A stretch of 64,000 nucleotides of DNA from NCBI RefSeq assembly GCF_018326265.1, contig NZ_AP023360.1, positions 1,727,501-1,791,500 on the forward strand, in the 5' to 3' direction. How positions within the stretch are numbered: the first letter of the stretch is position 1; every line of letters starts with the position of its first letter. A program made the translations under genes and the position numbers. Of the stretch, positions 7,904-15,804 are shown piece by piece. Below the pieces are notes generated by a model, which saw nothing but the letters and a program-made list of their open reading frames with translations, made no database searches and was not told the DNA's origin. The stretch comes from Catellatospora sp. IY07-71 (GTDB lineage Bacteria; Actinomycetota; Actinomycetes; Mycobacteriales; Micromonosporaceae).

Positions 7904-8704
7904 CTAGAAGCCCGTGGCGTCCAGGAAGGAGCGGACGGCGGCGGCGAAGCCGGCCTCGTCGTCGTCGTACACGAAGTGGCCGCCGGTCAGCACGGTCAGC
8001 GTGGCCCGGGGCGCCTTCGCCGCCATCTCGGCGGCGTGATCGGCGGCGAGCACGAAGCTGTCGCTGCCCGCGATCAGCAGCGTCGGGCAGGACACGGCCA
8101 GCCAGTCCGCCCAGTGGTCGCCGTTGAGCCGGTCCTGCGCCGCGAGGGCGTCCTCCACCCGGCAGGCCAAGCCCCAGCCGTCGGCGTGCTCGCGTACCCC
8201 GTCCACCAGGTACGGCCCGAGGAAGCCGAGGGCGTCGAGGAACTGCTCGCGGCTCGGCGCACGCTCCGGCCAGGCCCGCGCGAACGACAGGTCGGCCTCG
8301 ATCACGGCGCCCACGTCGGCCACCACCAGCGCGCTGACCCGCTCGGGCCGGCGCGCGGCGAGCTGGTACGCGTTAGCGCCGCCCAGCGAGTGCCCGACCA
8401 CGGGCAGGCGTTCCAGGCCCAGGTGGTCGAGCAGCGCGACGAGGTCGCTCAGGAAACCCTCACGGGTGTACGGCGGCGCGGGGTCCGACGACCCGTGACC
8501 GCGCTGGTCCGGCGCGATGACCCGGCGGCCGGGCAGGGCCGCGGCCAGCCGGGCGAACGCACGGCCCTCGCTGAACAGCCCGTGCAGTGCGAGCACGGGC
8601 TGTCCGGTGCCGAAGTCGCGATAGGCCAGCCGGTGGCCGCCGAGGTCCAGGTACCGCGGTGAGGGGAGGTCCGGCCACCGCCCCATGCCGCCATCACCAA
8701 CCAC
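7904..8704 (-). CDS. Alpha/beta hydrolase
   Basis: A 266-residue alpha/beta hydrolase. The oxyanion HG motif is in LALHGLFSEG, the nucleophile elbow GHSLGG is at about residues 112-117, an acid lies in the LLIAGSDSF stretch and the catalytic histidine is in LTGGHFVYDDDE near residue 240. Such enzymes cleave esters, thioesters or C-C bonds; the substrate here is not evident. It has its own terminator at 7850-7889 and lies inside the cluster on the same strand. The GTG at 8704 sits about three bases after the expected start point from the promoter at 8714-8740, so the message may be leaderless; an ATG at 8686 is the alternative start. It could be an editing thioesterase or release enzyme. Confidence 0.85.
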   Translation of the reverse strand: MVGDGGMGRWPDLPSPRYLDLGGHRLAYRDFGTGQPVLALHGLFSEGRAFARLAAALPGRRVIAPDQRGHGSSDPAPPYTREGFLSDLVALLDHLGLERLPVVGHSLGGANAYQLAARRPERVSALVVADVGAVIEADLSFARAWPERAPSREQFLDALGFLGPYLVDGVREHADGWGLACRVEDALAAQDRLNGDHWADWLAVSCPTLLIAGSDSFVLAADHAAEMAAKAPRATLTVLTGGHFVYDDDEAGFAAAVRSFLDATGF

Positions 8705-8713
8705 GAATGGATG

Positions 8714-8740
8714 GTCTTAGTTGTTTGCGCCCGCAGTCAA
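8714..8740 (-). promoter_or_regulatory. Candidate promoter of the hydrolase gene
   Basis: Minus-strand -35 TTGACT (8740-8735) and -10 TAAGAC (8719-8714) with a short 15-base spacer. The predicted transcript start falls within a few bases of the GTG at 8704. Confidence 0.45.
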
Positions 8741-8793
8741 CCGCACATCCGGCAACGATACGTAGCCGTGATGCTACTTATGGGTAGTTCAGG

Positions 8794-10401
8794 TCAGCCG
8801 GCCGGCGTGGGCGGCTCCTCCGTCCGGGGCCGCGCCTCGGTGAAGTCGCCGCGCTCGTACGCCGCCACGATGGCCCGCCGCTGCAGCTTGCCGCTGCTGG
8901 TGCGCAGCAGCCGCCCCGGGCGCAGGAAGTGCACGTCCTCCGGGCGGACGGTGACGCCGGTGGCGTGCACCAGGTGCTCCACGATGCGGGCCCGGCACCC
9001 GCCCGGATCGGCCCGCGCGGTGCGGTCCGCCTCGGCCAGCACCACGATCCGCCCGCCGGCCTGCGCCACCGCCACCCGCCGGATGAACGCCAGCTGCTCC
9101 AGGGCCTGCTCGAAGTCGGCGGCGAACAGACTCTGCCCGTTCACCTTGATGCGGTCGCTGATCCGGCCGGTGATGAACAGCTCGCCGCCGTCGACGAAGC
9201 CGATGTCGCCGGTGGCGTAGAAGCCGTCCGTCCCGGTCAGCGGCCGCGGGTCGTCCAGATAGGAGTCCGCCAGCGTGCCGCCGGCCAGCTCGATCTCGCC
9301 GAGCTGGCCGTCGCGGCACACGCGGCCGTCCTCGGTGCGCAGCCGCACCGTGAACCCCGGCATCGGCGGCCCGACCGAGATCGCGGGCAGCCCCGAGGGC
9401 GAGCGCACGATGCGCACCCGCCCGCCGCGCGGCCGGCTCGTCACCACGAGCACCGTCTCGGCCATGCCGTAGCAGGGCATGAAGACGTCGTCGCGCAGCC
9501 CGGCCGGGGCCATCAGCGCCAGGAACTCCTCCAGGTTGCGGATGTTGATCGGCTCGCTGCCCAGGTAGATGACGTGCAGCCGGGACAGGTCCAGCTCGGC
9601 CAGCTCCGCCCGGTCCAGGTCGCGCATCAGCCGCAGCGAGTAGTCGACCGCGAAGTTCGGCACCACCGTGCCGCAGACGCCCTCGCGCGCCATGTGCGCC
9701 CACCAGCCGTACGCGTCGAACAGGAACGTCGACGGCTCGGCCAGCAGCAGGTCGCTGCCGCTCGCGAAGGAGGACAGCAGGCCGCCGACCAGGCCCATGT
9801 CGTGGTAGAGGGGCAGCCAGCTGCTCACCCGATCCTCGGGGCGGCGGCCGTCGGTGCCCAGGATCATCGCCAGGTTGGCCCGCAGCCGCCCCTGCGTGAT
9901 CGGGATACCCTTCGGGAACGAGGTCGAGCCCGAGGAGAACTGCACGAAGGCCAGCTCGTCGTCGGCCGGCACCCGCAGCCGCGCGCCGGGCAGCCGCAGC
10001 TCCGGGTCGGGCAGCGGCAGCCGGGCCAGCGGCAGGTCCACCGTGGCGAGGCTCGGCGTCTGCAGCACGGCCGCCGCGCCGAACTCCCCCGCCACCCGGC
10101 CGAGGAAGTCCTCGTAGCCGGCCTTCGGGCTGTGCGGCAGCAGCGGCTTCACCGACAGCGGCAGCGCGCCCGCCTCCATCAGGGCCAGGAACGACAGGAT
10201 CACCGCCGCCGAGGTCTCGAACGGCACGATCACCCGGGTGCCCGGCCCGATGCCGTGCGCGCGGAAGTGCTCGGCGTACGCGGCGATGCGCGCCGGGAAC
10301 TCGCGGTAGAGCACCGTCTCCGGCGGGTCGGCGAACTTCTCGTACAGGTGCAGGCCGTGCTCGGGCACGGTGTCGTGGTTGCGCTGGACGTGTTCGAGCA
10401 C
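8794..10401 (-). CDS. Fatty-acyl-AMP ligase (FAAL)
   Basis: A 535-residue adenylating enzyme of the FAAL branch. The ATP-binding motif is FVQFSSGSTSFPKG, followed by the FAAL-type SSWLPLYHDMGLVGGLL, GSEPINIRNLEEF, CYGMAETVLVV, ATGDIGFVDGGELFITGRISDRIKVNGQ and, near the end, LLRTSSGKLQRRA. FAALs make acyl-adenylates and hand them directly to a carrier protein without coenzyme A. The partner is presumably the ACP encoded at 13409. The GTG at 10401 follows the hydrolase stop by nine bases. It is the last gene of the ACP - desaturase - PPTase - thioesterase - hydrolase - FAAL run. The acyl chain length and whether it is linear cannot be read. Confidence 0.9.
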   Translation of the reverse strand: MLEHVQRNHDTVPEHGLHLYEKFADPPETVLYREFPARIAAYAEHFRAHGIGPGTRVIVPFETSAAVILSFLALMEAGALPLSVKPLLPHSPKAGYEDFLGRVAGEFGAAAVLQTPSLATVDLPLARLPLPDPELRLPGARLRVPADDELAFVQFSSGSTSFPKGIPITQGRLRANLAMILGTDGRRPEDRVSSWLPLYHDMGLVGGLLSSFASGSDLLLAEPSTFLFDAYGWWAHMAREGVCGTVVPNFAVDYSLRLMRDLDRAELAELDLSRLHVIYLGSEPINIRNLEEFLALMAPAGLRDDVFMPCYGMAETVLVVTSRPRGGRVRIVRSPSGLPAISVGPPMPGFTVRLRTEDGRVCRDGQLGEIELAGGTLADSYLDDPRPLTGTDGFYATGDIGFVDGGELFITGRISDRIKVNGQSLFAADFEQALEQLAFIRRVAVAQAGGRIVVLAEADRTARADPGGCRARIVEHLVHATGVTVRPEDVHFLRPGRLLRTSSGKLQRRAIVAAYERGDFTEARPRTEEPPTPAG

Positions 10402-10410
10402 GGCGGGCTC

Positions 10411-11325
10411 CTACTCCTCGGTCGCCGGGACGGCCCCGGCGCGCTTCATCCAGCCGGCCACCCCGGGCAGCACCTCGGCCTCGGCCCGTGCCCCCCGGAT
10501 CACGTCGTAGTGGCCGGGATCCCAGCTCAGGCCGGTCTGGCGGCCGTACACCCGGAAGTCCACCGGGCCGCCCAGCCGGTCCGCGAGCTTGCGGCCGCGC
10601 GCCGGCGAGGCGTGGAACGTGTCGGCGGCGCCGATCGCCACCAGCGCGGGCACGGTCACCCGGGACAGCGCCTGCCAGTAGTCGGTCGTGCCGTCGGCGC
10701 TGCGGAACTCGCCCCGGGGCGCCCAGTCGGCGAACTGCCGCATCAGCCCCGCGGGCTCGTCCCAGCGGCCCTGCCGCAGCGCCTTCGCGGGGAACCGGCC
10801 GGCCAGCCGGGCCAGCAGCGCCGCGCCGCGCAGCTGCACGCGCTTGCCCGCCCCGCCCTCGGAGTAGTCGTTGACCGCCGAGGAGATGGTCACCACCCCG
10901 GCGAGGTGCCGCTGCAGCGACGGGTCCACGCCGAGCGCGGCCAGCAGCGCGTACCCGATCATGCTGTGCGCCAGCACGAACAGCGGCCCCTGGTGGGCCG
11001 CGGCCACCCCGCGGATCAGGTCGGGGAGGTCGTGGCGCACGTAGGTGTCGAAGTTCCAGTCGTACGCACGCCGCCGGGGCCAGCGGCTCCGGCCGTGCCC
11101 GCGCAGCGACGCGACGTACGCGGTGAACCCGCGCTCCACGAACACCGTGGCGGGACCGCGCCCCGCCGAGCTGAGGAAGAACCCGCCGTCGGAGAACAGC
11201 CCCGGCAGGAAGAGCACGCCGGGGGCGGCGCCGCCCTGCGGCGGGACCTGCCTGACGTGCAGCTCGTGACCGCCGGACGTGGGCACCCAGCGCTCGGACC
11301 CGGTGACAAGGCCGGACGTGCTCAT
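10411..11325 (-). CDS. Alpha/beta hydrolase
   Basis: A 304-residue alpha/beta hydrolase with VLFLPGLFSDGGFF at the oxyanion position, nucleophile elbow AHSMIG (variant of GHSxG) near residue 130, an acid in LVAIGAADTFH and a histidine in SWDPGHYDVIRG. RGHGRSRW resembles the lipase/esterase lid region of long-chain acyl hydrolases. The ATG at 11325 has GGAG five bases upstream; the GTG two codons earlier overlaps that ribosome site and is less likely. It sits between the thioesterase and FAAL genes, so it may act on an acyl chain, for instance as an editing or chain-release enzyme. Substrate unknown. Confidence 0.82.
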   Translation of the reverse strand: MSTSGLVTGSERWVPTSGGHELHVRQVPPQGGAAPGVLFLPGLFSDGGFFLSSAGRGPATVFVERGFTAYVASLRGHGRSRWPRRRAYDWNFDTYVRHDLPDLIRGVAAAHQGPLFVLAHSMIGYALLAALGVDPSLQRHLAGVVTISSAVNDYSEGGAGKRVQLRGAALLARLAGRFPAKALRQGRWDEPAGLMRQFADWAPRGEFRSADGTTDYWQALSRVTVPALVAIGAADTFHASPARGRKLADRLGGPVDFRVYGRQTGLSWDPGHYDVIRGARAEAEVLPGVAGWMKRAGAVPATEE

Positions 11326-11355
11326 CTGCACTCCACTCGGTAGTAGGCGGCGCCG

Positions 11356-11775
11356 TCAGCGGGGCGCGGCGGTCGCCAGGAAGTCCTGCATCGAAACGAG
11401 ACACCGCTGGGCGGTGTCCAGGAACGCGACCGTGACCAGCGCGTCCACCGCCGGTCCGGGCACCTGCGGCAGGTGCAGCCGCTGCCGGAAGCGGGCCCGG
11501 AAGGTGAGGTCGTCGTCCGCGATCTCCTGCTCGCTCGGCGACTCCAGCCGGGTGCGCACCTCGACCTCGCCGCGCGGGAGCTCGGCCAGATAGTCGATGT
11601 TGATCGAGGCCACCACCGCGACCACCCGGTCGCCGTGCACGATGCCCTGACGGCCCATCCAGTCCCAGCGGCCGGCCTCCAGATACTCCAGCGCCACCGC
11701 GTTGTTCACGTGGCCCAGGGCGTCCAGGTCATTGGGCCGGACGGGGAGCGTAAGCCGTGATTCGCCGAAGAACAT
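11356..11775 (-). CDS. Hot-dog fold acyl thioesterase (4HBT family)
   Basis: A 139-residue single hot-dog thioesterase. The family motif is PVRPNDLDALGHVNNAVALEYLEAGR, with the catalytic aspartate region at about residues 16-22 and GHVNN at 21-25. Proteins of this group hydrolyse acyl-CoA or acyl-ACP thioesters. Its start overlaps the 3' end of the phosphopantetheinyl transferase gene by 47 bases; the motif position leaves no room for a later start, so the overlap appears real. In this operon it could free a desaturated fatty acid from the ACP or clear mis-primed chains. Confidence 0.85.
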   Translation of the reverse strand: MFFGESRLTLPVRPNDLDALGHVNNAVALEYLEAGRWDWMGRQGIVHGDRVVAVVASINIDYLAELPRGEVEVRTRLESPSEQEIADDDLTFRARFRQRLHLPQVPGPAVDALVTVAFLDTAQRCLVSMQDFLATAAPR

Positions 11776-12205
11776 CGCGGGCCTTCCGATCGATCGTGCC
11801 GAAGAAGCGCTGGTAAACCGAGGTCCGGCCGGTCACCACGACCACGGAGGAGACGAAACCGCCGCTGTGCGAGATGGAGACGTTCACCCGCAGCCGGTGC
11901 CGGGCCAGGTGGCGGGCGAGCGAGCCGCGGATGTCGAACTCCGGTCCCCCGTGCGGATCGTGGACCACCTCGGCGTCCGTCCAGAACCAGGGCTCCCGGG
12001 CCGGTGGCAGCGCCTTGAACAGCGCCTCCTTGGCCGCGAAGGCGCCCGCCAGGCTCTGCAGCGGCCCCACCGCGCCGGCGAAGCGGCGCAGCTCACGGTC
12101 GGTGAAGAAGACATCGGGCTCGCGCAGCCCGGAGGCGACCTCCAGCTCGCTGATCAGCTGGAGGTCGTGCCCCAGGCCGATCAGCTGCCCAGCAGGTCCA
12201 GCCAA
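11729..12205 (-). CDS. AcpS-type 4'-phosphopantetheinyl transferase
   Basis: A holo-ACP synthase-like protein of about 150-158 residues. It starts IGLGHDLQLISELE (magnesium aspartate), then DVFFTDRELRRF, the signature SLAGAFAAKEALFKAL and the ending VNVSISHSGGFVSSVVVV. It converts apo-carrier proteins to the holo form, presumably the two carriers of this cluster. No ATG or GTG is available at the expected position. The candidates are TTG at 12205, seven residues upstream of the core, and CTG at 12184, which would give a CTGA overlap with the desaturase stop. I give the TTG start, which has a GAGGA stretch just before it. The end overlaps the thioesterase gene by 47 bases. Confidence 0.82.
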   Translation of the reverse strand: MAGPAGQLIGLGHDLQLISELEVASGLREPDVFFTDRELRRFAGAVGPLQSLAGAFAAKEALFKALPPAREPWFWTDAEVVHDPHGGPEFDIRGSLARHLARHRLRVNVSISHSGGFVSSVVVVTGRTSVYQRFFGTIDRKARDVLRRITAYAPRPAQ

Positions 12206-13119
12206 GTGTCCTCGACCTCTTCCCGCGTGTGCACCTCGATGCCGGTGATCTTCTTGAGCGCGCTGCAGACCAGCTGCTCCTTCTTCTCGATCGCCTCCGG
12301 GCGGAAGTCCATCTCCTTGGTCTCCAGCTGGTCCCACCAGTTGACGTGGGTGCCCCGCTCCTCCAGCTTGTCGCGGGCGCTGCCCTGCAGCTCGCCGTCC
12401 TCGCGCAGGAACAGGTGCGCCACCGCGAACGCGTCCTTGGCGTGGTACTCCCCGCTGTCGACCAGGGCCTTGGCGAACGCGATGAAGTAGTTGCGGTGCT
12501 GGATCTCGTCCGCGGCCACCTGCTTGAAGATGCGGCGCAGGCCCGGGTCGGCCACCACGTGCTGGCACTGGCCGTAGTTCACCGCGGCGGTGATCTCCGA
12601 GATCGCGAGCAGCACCAGCGTGCGCAGCATGTCGTCGTCGGGGAAGACCTGCCGGAAGTTGATGAACGTCTCGTCGTCGATCGGCTCCATGCCGGAGAGG
12701 TCGGCGAGGCGGTTGAACACCGTCTCGTGGTGCGCCTCCTCCTCGTTCCAGTACCGGCTCCAGGTGCCGCACGCCTCCATCACCGAGGCCAGCGCCGGGT
12801 TGGTGTCCCGCCAGCGGTTGCACTCGGCGTTGGCCTGGCGTTCCAGCCGGTCCGCACCCGGCTTGGTGGTCAGCTCGGCCCGGCCCGCGTTCCAGACCAG
12901 CATCCGGTCGGTCGGGGTCAGACTGTCCAGGTCCACCGCGGCGAGCATGTCCACCACGCTCCACCGGCGCGACTCGTGCAGCCGCTGCTGCTCCCAGGTC
13001 ACGTCCACGAGCGACATGCCGCGCTCGGTGAGCGCCGCCCAGAGGTCGGTGAGGATGGCGGGCGGTCCCGCGGGCACGGTCGACCGGCGGATCCTCGGCT
13101 GCACGTCCATGACGGTCAT
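12181..13119 (-). CDS. Diiron acyl-ACP desaturase-like protein
   Basis: A 312-residue soluble ferritin-like diiron protein. The two metal motifs are EExxH at about residues 127-131 (WNEEEAHHETVF) and DExxH at 204-208 (QVAADEIQHRNYF), with a further glutamate in ISEITAAVNYGQ near 175. Their spacing follows plant-type and mycobacterial DesA acyl-ACP desaturases. It would insert a double bond, hydroxyl or other oxidation in a chain bound to the ACP encoded just upstream, with which it shares a four-base ATGA overlap. AurF-like N-oxygenases have the same fold, so N-oxidation cannot be excluded. The EExxH-DExxH pair and the ACP partner favour acyl-ACP chemistry. Confidence 0.82.
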   Translation of the reverse strand: MTVMDVQPRIRRSTVPAGPPAILTDLWAALTERGMSLVDVTWEQQRLHESRRWSVVDMLAAVDLDSLTPTDRMLVWNAGRAELTTKPGADRLERQANAECNRWRDTNPALASVMEACGTWSRYWNEEEAHHETVFNRLADLSGMEPIDDETFINFRQVFPDDDMLRTLVLLAISEITAAVNYGQCQHVVADPGLRRIFKQVAADEIQHRNYFIAFAKALVDSGEYHAKDAFAVAHLFLREDGELQGSARDKLEERGTHVNWWDQLETKEMDFRPEAIEKKEQLVCSALKKITGIEVHTREEVEDTWLDLLGS

Positions 13120-13409
13120 GCCACGGCCTCCCTCTGGCGGTCGAACTCCTCCTGGAAGACCCTCAGCACGGTCGTGGTCGGGGTGTCGAGCGGCATCGCG
13201 GGCAGGCGCACGCGGGCGCCGTACTCCTTGCGCAGCGCGTTGGCGGTGCGCGCGAACGCCTCCATGAGGTCGATGCTGTTGGTCATCCGAGGGCTGCGGG
13301 CGATCACGGTCGCCAGCGTCACGTCGTCGCCGAACAGCTGGTCCTCCGGCAGGCCGGCATGTTCGGCGAACTTCTCCCTGAGGTAGGACTGCACGTCGGT
13401 CTTCATCAT
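13116..13409 (-). CDS. Acyl carrier protein
   Basis: A 97-residue carrier protein. The prosthetic-group serine is S45 in RMTNSIDLMEAF, with N in place of the usual D before it. The acidic N-terminal helix KTDVQSYLREKFAEHAGL and the amphipathic helix after the serine fit the ACP fold. It heads the operon leading to desaturase, PPTase, thioesterase, hydrolase and FAAL genes and overlaps the desaturase by four bases (ATGA). The two adjacent ATGs at 13409 and 13406 lie about eight bases after the -10 box, so the transcript is predicted to be leaderless. It likely receives the acyl chain from the FAAL. Confidence 0.88.
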   Translation of the reverse strand: MMKTDVQSYLREKFAEHAGLPEDQLFGDDVTLATVIARSPRMTNSIDLMEAFARTANALRKEYGARVRLPAMPLDTPTTTVLRVFQEEFDRQREAVA

Positions 13410-13416
13410 GCGAGGA

Positions 13417-13445
13417 ATTCTACAAGCGATGAGTCTTACTGCCAA
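13417..13445 (-). promoter_or_regulatory. Sigma-70-type promoter of the ACP operon
   Basis: Minus-strand -35 TTGGCA (13445-13440), 17-base spacer, -10 TAGAAT (13422-13417). The ATG at 13409 is about eight bases after the -10, which predicts a leaderless message. The sequence CTCATCGCTTGTAGAATTCC matches the promoter at 7739-7767 at almost every base. Confidence 0.75.
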
Positions 13446-13540
13446 GGGGGTCGATGTCCCGCAGCACGCAGGCCCCGCGCGGGGTGCCGCACCGGGTACG
13501 GGTGGTCAGGCGGGGAAGGCGAGGCGCCGCCGGACAGCCG

Positions 13541-13572
13541 AAAGGCCCTTCCGGCGGACCGGAAAGGCCTTT
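13541..13572 (-). terminator. Hairpin terminator downstream of tRNA-Lys
   Basis: Arms of 14 bases (AAAGGCCCTTCCGG and AAAGGCCTTTCCGG reading inward from each side, one mismatch) with a four-base loop. It lies just beyond the 3' end of the minus-strand tRNA and carries a short run of T on the transcribed side. Confidence 0.7.
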
Positions 13573-13588
13573 GACGTGGGGTGTGCGG

Positions 13589-13660
13589 TGGGCCGCCAGG
13601 GACTCGAACCCTGAACCTACGGATTAAAAGTCCGCAGCTCTGCCATTGAGCTAGCAGCCC
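13589..13660 (-). tRNA. tRNA-Lys (anticodon TTT)
   Basis: A 72-base cloverleaf on the minus strand. The 7-bp acceptor stem GGGCTGC pairs with GCGGCCC, the D arm is GCTC/GAGC, the anticodon stem GCGGA/TCCGT encloses CTTTTAA, and the T arm CAGGG/CCCTG encloses TTCGAGT. The discriminator is A and the CCA end is not encoded. The anticodon TTT reads lysine AAA/AAG codons. Confidence 0.95.
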
Positions 13661-13680
13661 GTGCCTGCCAGGCTACCGGA

Positions 13681-14169
13681 TCAGGGGGCACCGGTCGCCG
13701 GGGTATCCGCCCAGGCGCGCTGCCCGTCGCCCATCGGCAGCAGAAGACCCTGCTGCTGCGCGCGCAGCACCGTGGTGAGGCGGTCGCTGGTGCCGAGCCG
13801 CCGGTACACCCGCTCCAGGTGCTTGCCGACGGTACGCGGTGACAGCCCCAGCCGGCGGGCCATCGCCTGGATGGTCAGGCCCTCGCGCAGCAGCGCCACG
13901 ACCTGCCGCTGCCGTTCGGTGAGCGCGGGCGGGCCGGCCGCCGCCGCGTGCAGGCGCTCGTCCAGCGCCGCCGCGACCAGCCGGTGCGCCCTGGCCCAGG
14001 TCTCGGTGAGCGCGTGCAGCGCGACGAGCCGCTCGGTGGGCAGCTCACGCAGGCCCGCGTCGTCGCCCGCCGCGGCCCGCAGGCAGCTCAGCGTCAGGTC
14101 GGCCGTCAGCCGCGGCGGCCCGGCGCCGTCCGTCATGGGTGCGGTGGGTGAGGTCGTCGTTACGGACAT
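13681..14169 (-). CDS. Small LuxR-type helix-turn-helix regulator
   Basis: A 162-residue protein. The N-terminal ~85 residues have no recognised receiver or ligand domain. The C-terminal LuxR/GerE DNA-binding domain is LTERQRQVVALLREGLTIQAMARRLGLSPRTVGKHLERVYRRLG at about residues 90-133. It is separated from the ACP operon by the tRNA and from the caspase cassette by a 344-base region, so it could control either, or neither. The ATG at 14169 gives the natural length; a methionine at residue 12 is an alternative start. Confidence 0.85.
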   Translation of the reverse strand: MSVTTTSPTAPMTDGAGPPRLTADLTLSCLRAAAGDDAGLRELPTERLVALHALTETWARAHRLVAAALDERLHAAAAGPPALTERQRQVVALLREGLTIQAMARRLGLSPRTVGKHLERVYRRLGTSDRLTTVLRAQQQGLLLPMGDGQRAWADTPATGAP

Positions 14170-14513
14170 CGCGGATCCCCTCGGTTCGTGGGCGTAGGAC
14201 GGTCGGCCTCCTCGGTGGACGGAGATGCGAAACCTTAGGGCGGCTGCCGCAAGCCCTTAGCCGCGCTGCGCGAGCGGGCGCGCGAGGCGCCCGTCCGTGG
14301 GCGCAGGTAAGGGATCTGGCCGTTCCCGGCTGCAGCTATACCGCTGCTGAGCAGGGCGGATATACCGTTCCCGGCATCAGGTCGCCGCGGCACGCGGTGG
14401 GTCCGGATCCCCTCAGGCACCGCCGATCGAGCCAGTTCCGCTCCGATCGCGACGGCCCGGCGGATTGGGCCCGGCGGTGCGGCGCAGGAGCCGAGTAGAG
14501 GGAACGGGACATC
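14170..14513. other. Intergenic region between divergent genes
   Basis: This 344-base stretch separates the LuxR-type gene and the sigma-like gene, which point away from each other, so it should hold both promoters. I see a direct repeat of CCGTTCCCGGC (near 14325 and 14367), each next to a TATACCG. I see no convincing promoter boxes and no supported small gene. Confidence 0.5.
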
Positions 14514-15509
14514 ATGGCCGGCGAGAGCGAGAAGCACGACGACATCCCGGGCCTGCGGGAGCTGGCCCGGCGGGGCCTGCTGGCGGCGTACGTCGCCGCG
14601 GCCTCCGCGCAGGAGCGCCGGCGGCTGCGCGTGGAGGCGTACGACCTGCTGCTGGCCCTGGTCTTCGGGCAGCTGACCCGGAACCTGGAGCTGCGCCGGG
14701 GGCACCGCGGGTGCGCCCGCGGGGTGCGCCACCTGGCCGACGAGTGCCTCCACCGCTTCCACGACGACATGGACGCCGTCCTCGACCACCTCTTCGCCAA
14801 CGCGAAGGTGCCGATCCAGAACCTGGAGGGCTGGGTGCGGCGGCGGCTGACCCACGCCACCGTCGACGCGTACCGGCGCCGCCGGGGCGAGCGCGGCGCG
14901 CTGCAGCGGCCCCGGGTGCCCGGCTGGCTGGCCGAGCGCCTCGGCGAGCGGGCGGACCTCGCGGAGCTGGCCGTCGAGATGCTCGAGTGGGTGGGCGTGG
15001 AGGCCACCGCGGGTGCGCAGGACTGGCCGTTCGACGCCTGGGCGCAGGCGCGGGCGGCCCGCACCGGCGAGGACCTCGACAAGGCCCGCCGGGCGGTGAC
15101 CGAGGACGTGGCGCTGGTGCTCGCCGCGATGCGCGGCCGCTCCCGGTGGTTCGCTGACTATGTCGAGCGGCCACTGGGCCGTAAGCGCCCGGCGCCGGCT
15201 GCCGACGATGCCGACACGCGCTCCGCGGAGGAGGCCGGGCAGGGCGGGCAGGACTCCCTGCGTGACCTGGCCGCCCTGGCGCTCGCCGCGCTGGAGCTGC
15301 GCCTGGCCCGGGGTGAGGAGCCGCGGGCGGCGGTGTCCGAGGTGCTCCGCACGGTGTTCGCCGCCGGGTCCGGCCGGGAGAGCCTCGGCCGGCTGCCGGG
15401 GGCGTCCGCCGGGCCCGACGCGTGGGTGCTCGCGCAGCTGGCCGACCCGGCCGCGGTCGCCCGCATCACCGACGCGGTGCTGGCGCTGCTGCCGGAGCAC
15501 CGGCGCTGA
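14514..15509 (+). CDS. Helical protein with sigma-70 region 2-like segment, function unknown
   Basis: A 331-residue, mostly helical protein I do not recognise by name. Residues ~95-140 (VPIQNLEGWVRRRLTHATVDAYRRRR, then GERGALQRPRVPGWLAERLG) resemble region 2 of ECF sigma factors, where the GW and DxxRRRR pattern recurs, but no region 4 helix-turn-helix is evident. The C-terminal third is rich in alanine and acidic residues. It is the first gene of a plus-strand cassette with a LuxR-type STAND ATPase and a caspase-like protease, and may act as a regulator of that system. The ATG at 14514 is the natural start; upstream GGAACGGGACATC offers a weak ribosome site. Confidence 0.6.
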   Translation: MAGESEKHDDIPGLRELARRGLLAAYVAAASAQERRRLRVEAYDLLLALVFGQLTRNLELRRGHRGCARGVRHLADECLHRFHDDMDAVLDHLFANAKVPIQNLEGWVRRRLTHATVDAYRRRRGERGALQRPRVPGWLAERLGERADLAELAVEMLEWVGVEATAGAQDWPFDAWAQARAARTGEDLDKARRAVTEDVALVLAAMRGRSRWFADYVERPLGRKRPAPAADDADTRSAEEAGQGGQDSLRDLAALALAALELRLARGEEPRAAVSEVLRTVFAAGSGRESLGRLPGASAGPDAWVLAQLADPAAVARITDAVLALLPEHRR

Positions 15510-15804
15510 CCCGCCGGCCGGCTGCCGGGGCAGGCCGCCGCGGCGGTGCGCGGCCCGGCTGTCGGCGATCACGAGCAGTCCTTTCGTGGTGGTGCGAGGT
15601 CGGTTGAGGGTCTGACGGACCGGGCGCGGCCCGCCCCGCGCGGGCGGCGTAGCGCCGGCGTGCCGCGCGGCAGGCGTGCGCCAGCCGGGCGGGCAGCCGG
15701 ACGGCCCGCTCGGACGGCGGCCCCGGCCAGGCGGTTCGATCGTCCTGGGTCGATCGGGCGGGCCCGGCGTGAGTGCCTGGGTGAGCAGCTCGGCACCCGG
15801 AATG

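Noticed and set aside
7690-8127. Plus-strand frames at 7690 and 13359 sharing the peptide RNSTSDE
   Set aside because: The shared peptide is only a translation of the duplicated promoter sequence, not evidence of homologous genes.
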